64,000 nt of DNA from Streptomyces pluripotens (GCF_000802245.2 NZ_CP021080.1:4154001-4218000), one strand, 5' to 3'; shown: positions 52,108-61,370, numbered from the stretch's first letter. Notes: generated by a model not told the origin, from the sequence alone. Made by a program: numbers and translations.

Positions 52108-53481
52108 TCAGCACGGAAGGTCGAGGGTGACGACGGCGCCGCCCCCGGAGTTCTCGGCGCGCGCAGTACCTCCGTGAGCGGTGGCCACTGCCTGCACGAA
52201 GGCGAGCCCGAGGCCGGATCCCTCGCTCGTGCGGCTCGCTTCCGCGCGGGCGAAGCGGTCGAACGCCTGGGGAAGGAACTCCGGCGGGAAGCCCGTACCC
52301 TCGTCGGCGACGCACAGCCGCAGTCTGCCCTCGTGGACGGCGGCGGTGAGGCGGACGGTCCCGGCGCCGTGCCGGAGGGCGTTGTGGACGAGGTTGCCGA
52401 TGGCGGGCACCAACCAGCGTGCGTCGACGTCGGCGCTGGCGTCCGGCGTGTCGGTGGTCAGTCCACGCCCGTCCTCTTCGGCGCTGCGCAGGTGCGGGGC
52501 GACGGCGGCGCCGACGAGGGCGGCGAGTGGTACGGGTGCCCGGGTGAGGTGGTCGGTGCTGCCGAGTTCCTCCAGGTCCAACAGGGCGTTGGAGAGGGCG
52601 ATCAGACGCTGGACCTCGGCGTCCACGGAGCGCAGGGTGTCGGTGAGTTCCCGGGCCGAGCGGGGGCGGTGCAAGGCGACGTCGACCTCGGCCCGCAGCA
52701 GGGACAGCGGGGTGCGCAGCTCGTGGCTCGCGTCCGCGATGAACTGGTGCTCGCGTTCGGCGGACGCTTCCAGACGGTCGAGCATGCGGTTGAGGGTGTG
52801 CCCGAGGCGGGTGATCTCGTCGTCGCGATCGGCAGGCACGTCCAGACGCAAGTTCTGCGCGCCGTCGGCGAGGGTGGCGGCTGCGGCGCGGTAGCGCTCG
52901 ACGGGACGCAACGCGGCACGGGCGGTGCGGTAGCCGACGTACGAGGCGGCGATCAGGGTCAGTCCGGAGGCGAAGGCGAGTTGGGCGAGGAGCTCGCGCA
53001 GCGCCTCGTCGCGATGTCCGCGCCGGACTGCGGCGACGACGACGCGTGCTGCTCCGTCGACCGTGACGTGCTTGGCCTGGAGACGCAGCGTGTCCGGAGT
53101 GATCGGCAGTAGCGAGCCGACATCACGTCGTACCGCGTGACCGCGTACGGCCGAGCTGAGTTCGTCGGGTGTGAGCAGGGCGCGATGGCTCTCGGAGTCA
53201 GTGGCGGCAAGGACCCGGCCTCGGTCGTCGAGGACCTGGTAGAGGCTGCCGCTGGGGCCCGACGGCATCGCGGTGCCGGCGCGGAGAGCCCGGTCGAGGC
53301 TGTGCTGGTAGGCGGCCAGGTCATCGTGGAGCTGTCGGTCGAGGGCGGTCTGGACCCGCCAGTAGACCAGCCCGGCTGCTCCGGTCAGGACCAGGGACAT
53401 GGTCAGGGCGACGGCCAGCACGAGACGGGTGACCACAGGGAGCCGCCGGAACCCGGATCCCGCCCGGCCCAGCAGGGTCAC
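52108..53481 (-). CDS. Two-component sensor histidine kinase
   Basis: A 457-residue EnvZ-type kinase: membrane helix 18-40, a periplasmic-side sensor (about 41-165), second helix 166-186, HAMP (RPVERYRAAAATLADG), H-box DASHELRTPL with His253, and ATPase motifs (NALRHGAGTVRL, DEGTGFPPEF, GSGLGLAFVQ). It would phosphorylate the adjacent response regulator. GTG at 53481 overlaps the regulator stop (GTGA), so the two are co-translated. It is divergent from the DUF4956-VTC-PAP2 operon. Confidence 0.96.
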   Translation of the reverse strand: MTLLGRAGSGFRRLPVVTRLVLAVALTMSLVLTGAAGLVYWRVQTALDRQLHDDLAAYQHSLDRALRAGTAMPSGPSGSLYQVLDDRGRVLAATDSESHRALLTPDELSSAVRGHAVRRDVGSLLPITPDTLRLQAKHVTVDGAARVVVAAVRRGHRDEALRELLAQLAFASGLTLIAASYVGYRTARAALRPVERYRAAAATLADGAQNLRLDVPADRDDEITRLGHTLNRMLDRLEASAEREHQFIADASHELRTPLSLLRAEVDVALHRPRSARELTDTLRSVDAEVQRLIALSNALLDLEELGSTDHLTRAPVPLAALVGAAVAPHLRSAEEDGRGLTTDTPDASADVDARWLVPAIGNLVHNALRHGAGTVRLTAAVHEGRLRLCVADEGTGFPPEFLPQAFDRFARAEASRTSEGSGLGLAFVQAVATAHGGTARAENSGGGAVVTLDLPC

Positions 53482-54149
53482 GAGGAGGTCTCCAGGCGGT
53501 AGCCCCGCCCGCGCAGGGTCGTGATCGTCGTACGACCGAAGGCACGGTCGACCTTGGCACGCACCTTGGAGACGTGCACATCGATGGCGTTGCTGCGCAG
53601 GTCGGTCTCGCCGTCCCAGACCTCGTCGAGCAGGTGCAGTCGGGTCACGACCTGGCCGGCGTTCTCCATCAGCACCCGCAGCACGGCGAATTCCCGCCGG
53701 GACAGGTCGAGCTCCGTGTCACCCCGCCAGGCACGCTGTTGTCCGGGGTCGAGGACGAGGTCGCTCACCCGGAGCCGGCCGGAGCAGTCGGGACGGCGGC
53801 GGGAGATCGCACGCAGCCGGGCCAGCAACTCCTCCATGGCGAACGGCTTGACCAGGTAGTCGTCGGCGCCGGCGTCCAGCCCGGCCACCCGTTCGCTGAT
53901 CGCCCCGCGTGCGGTGAGCAGGATCACGGGGACATCGACGCCCGCGTTGCGCAACGTTCGGCAGACCTCGACCCCGTCCATGCCCGGCAGCATCACGTCC
54001 AGGACGATCCCGTCCAGGCGGGGATCGCGGGCGGCGGCCAGGCCGGAGATGCCGTCGTAGCGGCCCTGCGCGGTGTGTCCGGACTCGGTGAGGTAGCGGA
54101 CGACGAGGTCGGTGAGGCGGGTTTCGTCGTCGACGACCAGGTAGTGCAT
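53478..54149 (-). CDS. OmpR-family response regulator
   Basis: A 223-residue regulator. Receiver domain with Asp51 in GIVLDVMLPGMDG, conserved Lys in YLVKPFA, then a C-terminal winged helix (LDLSRREFAVLRVLMENAG, SNAIDVHVSKVRAKV, TLRGRGYRLET). ATG at 54149. It probably controls its own promoter and the divergent polyphosphate-type operon. Confidence 0.96.
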   Translation of the reverse strand: MHYLVVDDETRLTDLVVRYLTESGHTAQGRYDGISGLAAARDPRLDGIVLDVMLPGMDGVEVCRTLRNAGVDVPVILLTARGAISERVAGLDAGADDYLVKPFAMEELLARLRAISRRRPDCSGRLRVSDLVLDPGQQRAWRGDTELDLSRREFAVLRVLMENAGQVVTRLHLLDEVWDGETDLRSNAIDVHVSKVRAKVDRAFGRTTITTLRGRGYRLETSS

Positions 54150-54202
54150 GCCGGTCAGGCTAACCGCCCGTGCCTCGTGCCCCGGGCGCCCGGAAGAAAG
54201 GC

Positions 54203-54219
54203 TTCATGGTCTGTTCATG
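54203..54219. promoter_or_regulatory. OmpR-type direct repeat in divergent promoter
   Basis: ttcatg occurs at 54203 and again at 54214, 11 bp apart: a PHO-box-like arrangement typical for OmpR/PhoP family binding. It lies between the two-component operon and the DUF4956 gene. Confidence 0.55.
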
Positions 54220-54305
54220 TGACCTACCTACCGTCCTTCACGTCGCGGTGCTCCGCGGACCGCGACTGGTCCGCCGTCCGAGGTGCCGGGACGGAAGGGA
54301 CAGTC

Positions 54306-54959
54306 ATGGACGCATGGGTGCTCGCCGCCAAGGGCATCACCGAGCACATCGGCCCCATCGACCTCACCACGCGCGGCGGACTCGATGTCGTCGCCCTGAT
54401 GGTCCTGGTCGGGTGGCTCTACCGGCGCCGCCCCAGCGCACCGGCGATGCCGCTGGTCCTGGTCGCGCTCAACCTGGGCCTGTTCGCGGCGATGAGCGCG
54501 ATCAGCGCGGGCAAGTTCCCGGCGGGGGTCGGATTCGGCCTGTTCGGCATCCTCTCCCTGGTCCGGCTCCGCAGCGCCGCCTTCACCCTGCGCGACGTCG
54601 CCTACACGTTCGTGACGCTGGTCATAGCCCTGTGCACCGGACTTCCGCAACGTGACAGCTGGCTTGTCATCGCACTCGACGCGGCGGTCCTGGTGGCTGT
54701 TTTGCTGGTCGACGACCCCCGCGCCTACCAGCCGCCGACCCGCACGGTGAAACTGACCCTGGACCGCATCTACGACGACCCGTCCGTGATCGCCCAGGAC
54801 GTCGCGTTGCGCTTCGGCCAGGCGCCGTTGTCGGTGGCGGTCGACGAGGTCGACTACGTCCGTGAAACCACCCGGGTCTCCGCCCGCTATCCCGTCGTAC
54901 CGGCCGAGGGGGGCACCGCCCAGGACACCGAGCCGCGCGAGCAGGTGACGGCCGCGTGA
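54306..54959 (+). CDS. DUF4956 membrane protein
   Basis: A 217-residue protein with four membrane helices and a cytosolic C-terminal domain with KLTLDRIYDDPSVIAQDVALRFGQAPLSVAVDEVDYV. DUF4956 proteins often lie beside VTC-domain proteins. The segment GVGFGLFGILSLVRLRSAAFTLRDVAYTF is a family hallmark. ATG at 54306. Overlaps the VTC gene (GTGA). Confidence 0.93.
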   Translation: MDAWVLAAKGITEHIGPIDLTTRGGLDVVALMVLVGWLYRRRPSAPAMPLVLVALNLGLFAAMSAISAGKFPAGVGFGLFGILSLVRLRSAAFTLRDVAYTFVTLVIALCTGLPQRDSWLVIALDAAVLVAVLLVDDPRAYQPPTRTVKLTLDRIYDDPSVIAQDVALRFGQAPLSVAVDEVDYVRETTRVSARYPVVPAEGGTAQDTEPREQVTAA

Positions 54960-55774
54960 CGCCCGCCTTGCTCCTCGCGGCCGACCTCGGGCTGTCCGCA
55001 CTGCGTGGCGCCAGCCTCGCCGAGGTCGACGCGGCCGCCGCACTCCAGCACCGCACCGACCGCAAGTACCTGCTCCCCCTCGACCGTGCCCGGCTCCTCG
55101 TGGACCAGCTCGCCGGCAGCCACCACGTCCTCGACCTGGCCGGCCGACGTACGACGAGCTACCTCAGCACCTACTTCGACACCGGGCAGTTGGGCGCCTG
55201 GCGGGCCCACATCCAGCGGCGCCGCCGTCGCTGGAAGGTCCGTACCCGCCTGTACGCGGAGGACGGACTGTGCCGGGTGGAAGTGAAGACGAAGGACGGC
55301 CGCGGCGCCACCGTCAAACACGCACTTAAAGCCCCCACCCGCGCCTACGGCCGACTGGACGACTCCGCCGCCGAGTTCGTCGACGGAGTGCTGCGGCGGG
55401 CGGATGTCCCCGTCGCCCCCGCGGCGCTGTCCGCCGCAGCGGAGATCCGCTATGTCCGTGCGGCCCTCGCCGACCTGGACCACGGCACGCGCGTCACCCT
55501 CGACGGCGTCCTCACCTGCCATCACGGGGACCGCACCGCAGCCCTCGACCCGGGGCACGTCCTCGTCGAAACCAAGGGCGGCGCCCGGCCTGCCCCAGCC
55601 GACCGCCTCCTGCTGCGCCTGGGCGCCCGGCCTGTCTCCCTGAGCAAGTACATCGTCGGCCAGTCGCTGCTCAGGCCCGGCCTGCCCGACAACGACGTGC
55701 GCCGCCTCGCCCGCACGTACTTCACCGCCGTGGCCCGTCCCGCACCGCTCCTCGAAAGGATCCCTGCCGCATGA
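54956..55774 (+). CDS. VTC-domain protein (possible polyphosphate polymerase)
   Basis: A 272-residue VTC domain, related to yeast Vtc4, in a triphosphate-tunnel fold. Visible elements: HRTDRKYLLP, STYFDTGQLGAW, RRRRRWKVRTRLYAEDG, CRVEVKTKDG, HVLVETKGG and SLSKYIVGQSLLRPG, with basic and acidic tunnel-type residues. A role in polyphosphate or nucleotide-linked polymer synthesis is inferred; bacterial VTC proteins are mostly uncharacterised. GTG start overlaps DUF4956; stop overlaps the PAP2 gene (ATGA). Confidence 0.93.
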   Translation: MTPALLLAADLGLSALRGASLAEVDAAAALQHRTDRKYLLPLDRARLLVDQLAGSHHVLDLAGRRTTSYLSTYFDTGQLGAWRAHIQRRRRRWKVRTRLYAEDGLCRVEVKTKDGRGATVKHALKAPTRAYGRLDDSAAEFVDGVLRRADVPVAPAALSAAAEIRYVRAALADLDHGTRVTLDGVLTCHHGDRTAALDPGHVLVETKGGARPAPADRLLLRLGARPVSLSKYIVGQSLLRPGLPDNDVRRLARTYFTAVARPAPLLERIPAA

Positions 55775-56625
55775 AGGCCCTGAGCCGTGTCACATGGCAG
55801 TACGCAGCCATTGCCCTGCTCGCCGTGACCGCTGCCGCTTTCGGCCTGCTGCGGCCGCAACTGGGGGCCACGGCTTCCTCGTCGAACAAGAAACTCTCGG
55901 CGACCGACCGGGTCAAGAAGAACCCGCCACCGTCCCTGTTCACGGACGCCGAGATCACCCCCATCGGCAAGCAGGCCGACGCCCAGCGCAAGAAGGCCGA
56001 CACCCTCTTCGCCCAGTGGGAGAAGGCGCACGGCACCACCCGCGACGACAAGGCGTTCGCCACCTGGGCCGCCCTTCAGGTCCCCGCACCGCCCACGGCG
56101 AAGGAACGCACCGCGGAGCTCCGGCAGGTCCAGCAACTGGCCAGGGCCCGGACGGCCGCCGGGAGGAAGGCGGCCACCTGGCTGGAGCTCAACGGCAAGA
56201 AGGACATCTGGAAGCTCTACCTCCACGACCAGCGCGAACTCACCCCCGCCCCGCGGGGCAAGGCGGAGAAGGCCGAACTCACGTCGGCCCTGAAGCTGGC
56301 CAAGGCCATCAGCGACCAGGTCGCCGCCCGCGACAGGCAGCCGGCGCCCTTCGTCATGGACCCGACCCTGCGCCCCGAGAAGCACATCAAGCCCGGTGCC
56401 AAAGGCCCGTACTCCTACCCTTCCAGCCACGCCAGCCGGTCCGCCGCCGCCGTCACCTTCCTCGGCGCCCTCTCCCCGCGCCGGGCCGGGGACTACCGGT
56501 GGATGCAGGCCGAAGTCCTCTACTCCCGGCTCTACATGGCTGGCCACGTCACCGGCGACCTCACCGCCGGAACCCTGCTCGGCGACCTGATCGGTGACTA
56601 CGAGCTCGCGATCAGCGGACACTGA
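55771..56625 (+). CDS. PAP2-family phosphatase
   Basis: A 284-residue exported protein: N-terminal membrane/signal segment (WQYAAIALLAVTAAAFGLL), an alpha-helical stalk, and class A acid phosphatase signature PYSYPSSHASRSAAAV plus SRLYMAGHVTGDLTAG, matching the PSGH and SRxxxxxHxxxD motifs. It acts outside the cytoplasmic membrane on phosphate esters or anhydrides. Third gene of the overlapping DUF4956-VTC-PAP2 operon. Confidence 0.93.
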   Translation: MKALSRVTWQYAAIALLAVTAAAFGLLRPQLGATASSSNKKLSATDRVKKNPPPSLFTDAEITPIGKQADAQRKKADTLFAQWEKAHGTTRDDKAFATWAALQVPAPPTAKERTAELRQVQQLARARTAAGRKAATWLELNGKKDIWKLYLHDQRELTPAPRGKAEKAELTSALKLAKAISDQVAARDRQPAPFVMDPTLRPEKHIKPGAKGPYSYPSSHASRSAAAVTFLGALSPRRAGDYRWMQAEVLYSRLYMAGHVTGDLTAGTLLGDLIGDYELAISGH

Positions 56626-57399
56626 GACGTGCCGCCCACCGCGGCTGGGCGGCCCCGGTGGGTGGCGCCGCGCTCACCGGGGCGCCGGCTCGGACGATGC
56701 CGAACCGCCCGGGTGGTCAGGGAAGCGGCAGTGGAGATCGCTTCAGTCGCCCGCGAACCACAGGTGACTGCCCGGGGTGGCCCCGCACTGGTCGAGCATC
56801 GTCGCGAGGTCGCCCCACGCGACGAGCTGACGCTCGTTCCCGCATCGCTGCCCCAGACGCTGGATCTCCTGGAGAGCCACTGCGCACTCCTGCTCGTTCA
56901 TCAACGTGTCCCCGTACGCATCGATGGCGGTGAGCGGGCCGGAAGCTCAAAGGCGCCGGCGCGAGTTGAGCGCATCGGCCAAGGTGCCGCCGTGCCCATA
57001 GGAGCTCTGCAGGGGCGGTGCGCGGGACTTGCGCCAGTTGCGGGCAGCCCGCGCCGAGTGCAGTTCCAGATCGACACCCATGCTCCATGATGCACGGGTC
57101 GAGCCCTGGTGCAGCCGGCTGCGACCGGCGGCCCGGTGCATCGTTGGGCGCTTCCACGCTGCTGGGACGGGGCCGGGCCGGCACGGGGCATCGGTGTCGG
57201 CTGACCGGCTCGTGGTCCCGTCGGCGACGCTGGTTCTCGGCGTGAGAATCCGGCGGAGCCCGGCCACCGCCGAACCCGCCTCGCCTCGTGACCCTCCGCC
57301 GTTCCCACCCGATCCGGTGCGGTCGCGGTGCGGCGGCCGAGGTTCCGCGGAACGCCACCGCCCCCTGGACTGATGCGGAGATCATGCGAGAGTGGGTCC
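56626..57399. other. 774-bp region without an intact gene
   Basis: Holds the stop-interrupted minus-strand frame at 56743-57081. The rest (57082-57399) shows no convincing frame. Confidence 0.55.
56743..57081 (-). pseudogene. Small hypothetical gene interrupted by an in-frame TGA
   Basis: From the ATG at 57081 the frame starts MGVDLELHSARAARNWRKSR, meets TGA at 56949-56947, then continues in the same frame with PLTAIDAYGDTLMNEQEC and ends VAWGDLATMLDQCGATPG... at TGA 56743. The second half resembles a common Streptomyces small-protein pattern (IDxYGDTxxN). The 5' part could be unrelated, with a start at ATG 56901 instead. I infer loss of function by a nonsense change. Confidence 0.5.
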
Positions 57400-58791
57400 A
57401 TGACGGCATCACAAGCCCGGGCCGCGGCGGTCGACGAGGTCGAGGGACTCGCGGTGGACGGGCTGAGATGGCTGACCGGGGCGGCGCGGGAGACCCCCGG
57501 AGCGGGCCTCGCCTGGACGACCAGGCCTTCGGACAACGAGCTCAACCCGACGCTCTACAGCGGCACGGCCGGGAACGTCCCCGTGCTTCTGGAGGCGTGG
57601 CGGCACTTCGGCGATGACTCCTACGCCGACGCCGCCCTGCGAGCGGCGCGCAGCCTCGCGGACTGCGTCGACGACATCGCCGACGATTCCCTCTACTTCG
57701 GCCGTACCGGCATGGCGCTCGTCCTGCGGGCCCTCCACGAAGAGCTCGGCGACACGGCCGCCGGCGCAGCCGCCGACCGCGCGTTGGAGGTCGTGAGGTC
57801 ACGCTTCGACGGCACCCGCTGGGGCGAACTGTTCGAGCTGATGGGCGGCAACGCAGGGATCGGTCTGGGGGCACTCCTCGCCGGTGACACCGAACTGGCC
57901 GTCCTCGCTACCGAACCGTATGTGTGGACGGCGGAACATACTCCGTCGGGCGTCCAGTGGGCCTTTCGCACGGGTGTCGACTCCCGCCTGCACCACGTCT
58001 CGCACGGCACGCTCGGCATCGTCCTGGCACTTGCCCGGGTCGGCGGGGACACCGGTCGTGCGGACCTGGTCGAACTGGCGCTGGCCGGTGCCGCGGAGAT
58101 CGTGGCACGTGACGAAGCAGGACCGGAGGGCTTCCTGGTGCCGCACTCCACCCCGCAGTACCGCCCCGACGTGATCGAGCCCATCAGCTACGGCTGGTGC
58201 CACGGCCCGGCCGGCGACGCCCAGGCCTTCCGGCTGTTGCGGGACATCACCGCCGACCCCGCCTGGTCCGCCCTCGCCGACCGCTGCTGGCACACGGTCA
58301 CCCACTCCGGACTGCCCCAGCGGCTGCGCCCCGGGTTCTGGGACAACAACGGCCGCTGCTGCGGAACCGCCGGCGTCCTCGCCCTGGCCTGTGACCGGAT
58401 CGCCGAACAACAGGACTCTTGCGACTTCGCCCACGTCCTCGTCGCGGACCTTACCGCCCGTGCGATCCGGGACGGTGACGGTGCTCGCTGGTCCAACTGC
58501 GAGTACCGGGCCACCCCGAGCGACCTCGAACCGTGCACCGGCTGGGCGATGGGCAACGCGGGCATCGTCCGTGAACTCCTGCGCTTCGTACGGCTGAGCC
58601 GCGGGGAGGCCCCCCGGTACGCCTTCACCTGGCCGGACCAGCCCCCGGTGCCCGCCCAGACCGCGATCAGCCGCGGTGGTACGACGCGGTGTCGTGATGG
58701 ATCGGGCGTGCGCCTTCCGGCGACCGGCAGTGGTGTGGAGAACCGGGCATCCCCGTCTGTGGACGAGCCGGGGGCGGTTCCCTCCCGGTGA
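57400..58791 (+). CDS. LanC-like lanthionine-synthetase-fold protein
   Basis: A 463-residue alpha/alpha-toroid protein. SHGTLGIVLALARVGG, SYGWCHGPAGD (Cys267-His268) and GRCCGTAGVLALA (Cys320-Cys321) mark the zinc site. Lantibiotic cyclases use Cys, Cys, His; here the third ligand position is Cys, as in the CCG group of LanM-type cyclases. No LanB/LanM dehydratase, precursor peptide or transporter is near, so it is an orphan LanC-like protein and its substrate may not be a lantibiotic. The last 40 residues are low-complexity. ATG at 57400 follows gagagtgggtcc. Confidence 0.9.
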   Translation: MTASQARAAAVDEVEGLAVDGLRWLTGAARETPGAGLAWTTRPSDNELNPTLYSGTAGNVPVLLEAWRHFGDDSYADAALRAARSLADCVDDIADDSLYFGRTGMALVLRALHEELGDTAAGAAADRALEVVRSRFDGTRWGELFELMGGNAGIGLGALLAGDTELAVLATEPYVWTAEHTPSGVQWAFRTGVDSRLHHVSHGTLGIVLALARVGGDTGRADLVELALAGAAEIVARDEAGPEGFLVPHSTPQYRPDVIEPISYGWCHGPAGDAQAFRLLRDITADPAWSALADRCWHTVTHSGLPQRLRPGFWDNNGRCCGTAGVLALACDRIAEQQDSCDFAHVLVADLTARAIRDGDGARWSNCEYRATPSDLEPCTGWAMGNAGIVRELLRFVRLSRGEAPRYAFTWPDQPPVPAQTAISRGGTTRCRDGSGVRLPATGSGVENRASPSVDEPGAVPSR

Positions 58792-59480
58792 TCCGACCGC
58801 ACGGCCGACTCCGCATGTGTCCGGTGCGAGCTGGACCATCTGGCTCGAAGACGACCGCGCACCTGGCCAGCCGTCCAGCGTACTCACGCGCAATCCACAC
58901 CATCAGTCCCGTTCTCCGGTCTTCTCATTCCGCTCTTCCGACGCCGGACTCCGTGGCCCACCTGCGGTCCACGGCCGCTTGAGCGCCGTCTGCGACGGTG
59001 ACGAATTCCCGGTGCCTCCCAGACGGAACTCTTCGTGATCACACTCATCGACTGGTTCGAAGTCGCCGGCTCCGCCGACTGGTTCGAGCGTGGCGTCGAC
59101 CGACCGCACCACTCGGCCCGAGTCCGGCCACAGCGGGGTGGTCGGCGCTACGGCGGTGGCCCCGCAACGGGTGCCGTCCCGGGCACGGAGCAAGGGGGTG
59201 CGCCCGACCGTTCGTGGCCCAGGTGGCAGCCCTGCGCTCGCCGGCCTGACCGTCGACCATCCGCCGGGCTCCGTCCTTCGGCAACGCGTCCTGCTGCACG
59301 GCGCGACCGCCGGACCACGACTCGGAACGGCCTGCTCTCCGGCCTTGGACGACCGGGCACGTGCGTCCGGCAGTGCGCTCGAACTCCTGCTCCACGACCC
59401 GCCGCGCTGTGGTGGTGGCGACGGGCCCGTTGAGGGCGCGCCGTAAGCTGCGTCGGGTTTCTGATTCACAGGAGGCGTGA
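58792..59480. other. 689-bp region with no supported gene
   Basis: Frames on both strands are open but show no domain. A short plus-strand frame at 59035 begins VITLIDWFEVAGSADWF, faintly like an antibiotic-monooxygenase start, with DWFE repeated; its remainder is not protein-like. Confidence 0.5.
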
Positions 59481-60926
59481 GTGGGGCGGGACATGGTCCT
59501 CGGCGGCCGGTACGAGCTGGTCGAGAAACTCGGCCAAGGCGGCATGGGAACGGTCCATCGCGGGGTGGACCAGCGGCTGCGCCGCACTGTCGCGGTGAAG
59601 CTGCTCTCCTCGGCGCTGGCTCATGATCCGCAATCCCGAGCCCGTTTCCGGCGCGAGGCGCACGCGGCTGCCGCGCTGAACCATCCAGCGGTGGCCACCA
59701 TCCACGACGTCGGCGAGGAGTCGCACCCGGATGGCCCGTGGCCCTACCTGGTCATGGAGTACGTGCAGGGTGCCACTCTCGCCGAGGCCCTGCGAGACGG
59801 CCCACTGCCTGTCGCCGACGCCGTCAACGTGGCGTGCGCGGTGCTGGACGCGCTGCAGCACAGCCACGAGTGCGGGATCGTACACAGGGACATCAAGCCC
59901 TCGAACATCATGCTCACCGGGTCCGACACCGTGAAGGTCCTCGACTTCGGTATCGCCAAGGCCTTCACCGAGACCGCCACCCGCATCACCGGAAGCGGTG
60001 CGGCGATCGGCACCCCCGCCTACCTTTCCCCTGAGCAGATCAACGGGACGGAGATCGACCATCGGGCCGATCTGTACGCGATGGGGTGCCTGCTGCACGA
60101 ACTGCTCACCGGTACGCCCCCGTTCCGTGGCGAATCGTCCTTCGCCATCATGCACCAGCACCTGTTCGCCGCACCCGAGCCGGTCTCCCGGCTGAGGCCG
60201 CAGGTACCCGTGGCGGTGGAGGCGGTGATCCTGCGTGCCCTTGGCAAGGACCCCGAGGAACGCTTCGCCGATGCCGGGGAGATGCGCGCAGCCCTCGCCG
60301 ACGTCCTGATACAGACCTCCATGCCGACGGTTCAAGCCACCACACCCGGGTCCCCGGTGACGCGTTCCGGCGGCCGAACTGCGCTCCGGGACACCTTCCG
60401 TGTTTCCCTGCGTCCCTCCACCGACAGCGCTCTGGCTCTGCTCGGCTGCCTGCTTTCGCTGTTGTGCGCACGTGGCCGACTGGTGGACACCGCTCATTTC
60501 GGCTGGGTTGCCATGGCAGCCGGCGTGTTGGGCCTGGTGGCGCTGCCGTGGTCCACACGACTGTCCTGTGTGGTGGGCTGGGGGCCCGTGGCCGAGGCCG
60601 TGGCGGTCAACTCTGAACTGAGACGCGCCTATGTCGGGTGGGCCTACTCCTACCTCGCCGTCGCCGTTCTGCTCGCAGTGGCCGCCGTCTGCTGCCTCGT
60701 CAGCGCTGCACGCAGCAAGAAGCGCGCCGCCGGTTCACTGGTCGCCTTCTGGTTCAGTGCCACCGCATCGATCTGGTACTTCCTCGACGACCTGCACAAG
60801 CTCTCCGTCTTCTACCTGCTGCTGTCACTGGTGGCCATGGCCACCGTGTCGTGGGAGTCCGTCGAACTGGTTCGCCGTCAGGCTCTGGACGGACGGGCAG
60901 CCCGGACGCCCCATCCACCAGCGTGA
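59481..60926 (+). CDS. Hanks-type serine/threonine protein kinase with C-terminal membrane helices
   Basis: A 481-residue kinase: GQGGMG (18-23), Lys40, HRDIKPSN (135-142), DFG (155-157), GTPAYLSPEQ, then a linker rich in Thr/Pro and four membrane helices near the C-terminus (LALLGCLLSLLC, WVAMAAGVLGLVAL, YLAVAVLLAVAAVCCLV, FYLLLSLVAMATV). GTG at 59481 follows aggaggc. Membrane signalling is implied; the substrate is unknown. Confidence 0.93.
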   Translation: MGRDMVLGGRYELVEKLGQGGMGTVHRGVDQRLRRTVAVKLLSSALAHDPQSRARFRREAHAAAALNHPAVATIHDVGEESHPDGPWPYLVMEYVQGATLAEALRDGPLPVADAVNVACAVLDALQHSHECGIVHRDIKPSNIMLTGSDTVKVLDFGIAKAFTETATRITGSGAAIGTPAYLSPEQINGTEIDHRADLYAMGCLLHELLTGTPPFRGESSFAIMHQHLFAAPEPVSRLRPQVPVAVEAVILRALGKDPEERFADAGEMRAALADVLIQTSMPTVQATTPGSPVTRSGGRTALRDTFRVSLRPSTDSALALLGCLLSLLCARGRLVDTAHFGWVAMAAGVLGLVALPWSTRLSCVVGWGPVAEAVAVNSELRRAYVGWAYSYLAVAVLLAVAAVCCLVSAARSKKRAAGSLVAFWFSATASIWYFLDDLHKLSVFYLLLSLVAMATVSWESVELVRRQALDGRAARTPHPPA

Positions 60927-61245
60927 CGGCGGCCGGCCACCGGCTCACGACCACGTTGACCCGCTGGGCGGCGTGTGGCCAGACCCGGCCGAGGCCGATC
61001 TCCACCGGGAAGGGGCCGTCCCGGTAGGTCGTCGTCGCGGGGGCGTGAACGCAGGTGCTCACGAGGGGAACGCCTCTCGTGGCCTGCTCGATCCGCCAGC
61101 AGAAGCCCGTACCCGCCCCGGGGCGCTGATCGACCTCCACGATCCGGTGGGTGCCGTGTTCCTCGTGCAGACGGGTGAAGCGTTCGGCCGTCGGTGCCGA
61201 GGTGTTCCGGGGCAGCGCGCGCCAGCGTGCCTCGACGACGGTCAC
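60754..61245 (-). CDS. Hypothetical ORF overlapping kinase 3' end
   Basis: A frame of up to 163 residues from GTG 61245. Its first 100 codons show strong G/C third-position bias (RIVEVDQRPGAGTGFCWRIE, GRVWPHAAQRVNVVVSRWP), but the last 57 codons are antisense to the kinase gene. No family was recognised. It may be a truncated or recently extended gene. Confidence 0.35.
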   Translation of the reverse strand: MTVVEARWRALPRNTSAPTAERFTRLHEEHGTHRIVEVDQRPGAGTGFCWRIEQATRGVPLVSTCVHAPATTTYRDGPFPVEIGLGRVWPHAAQRVNVVVSRWPAAVTLVDGASGLPVRPEPDGEPVRRTPTTRWPWPPVTAAGRRRRACAGRRGSTRSMRWH

Positions 61246-61370
61246 CAGCCCACGAACTCATCGCTCGCCCGATGCCAGGACGGCTGGTCCTGCTGGACCT
61301 CCTGATACGGAACGCTAGAGGGGACGTTTGGGACCCGCGGTGCCGCGAGTCCGCGTGACAGAGTGGAACG

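Noticed and set aside
57400-58791. Complete lantibiotic cluster
   Set aside because: Only the LanC-like gene was found; no precursor peptide, dehydratase or ABC transporter could be supported in the flanks.
58903-59469. Minus-strand frame of 188 codons after the LanC-like gene
   Set aside because: Arg/Pro/Ser-rich with no domain, and third-position composition is not coding-like throughout.
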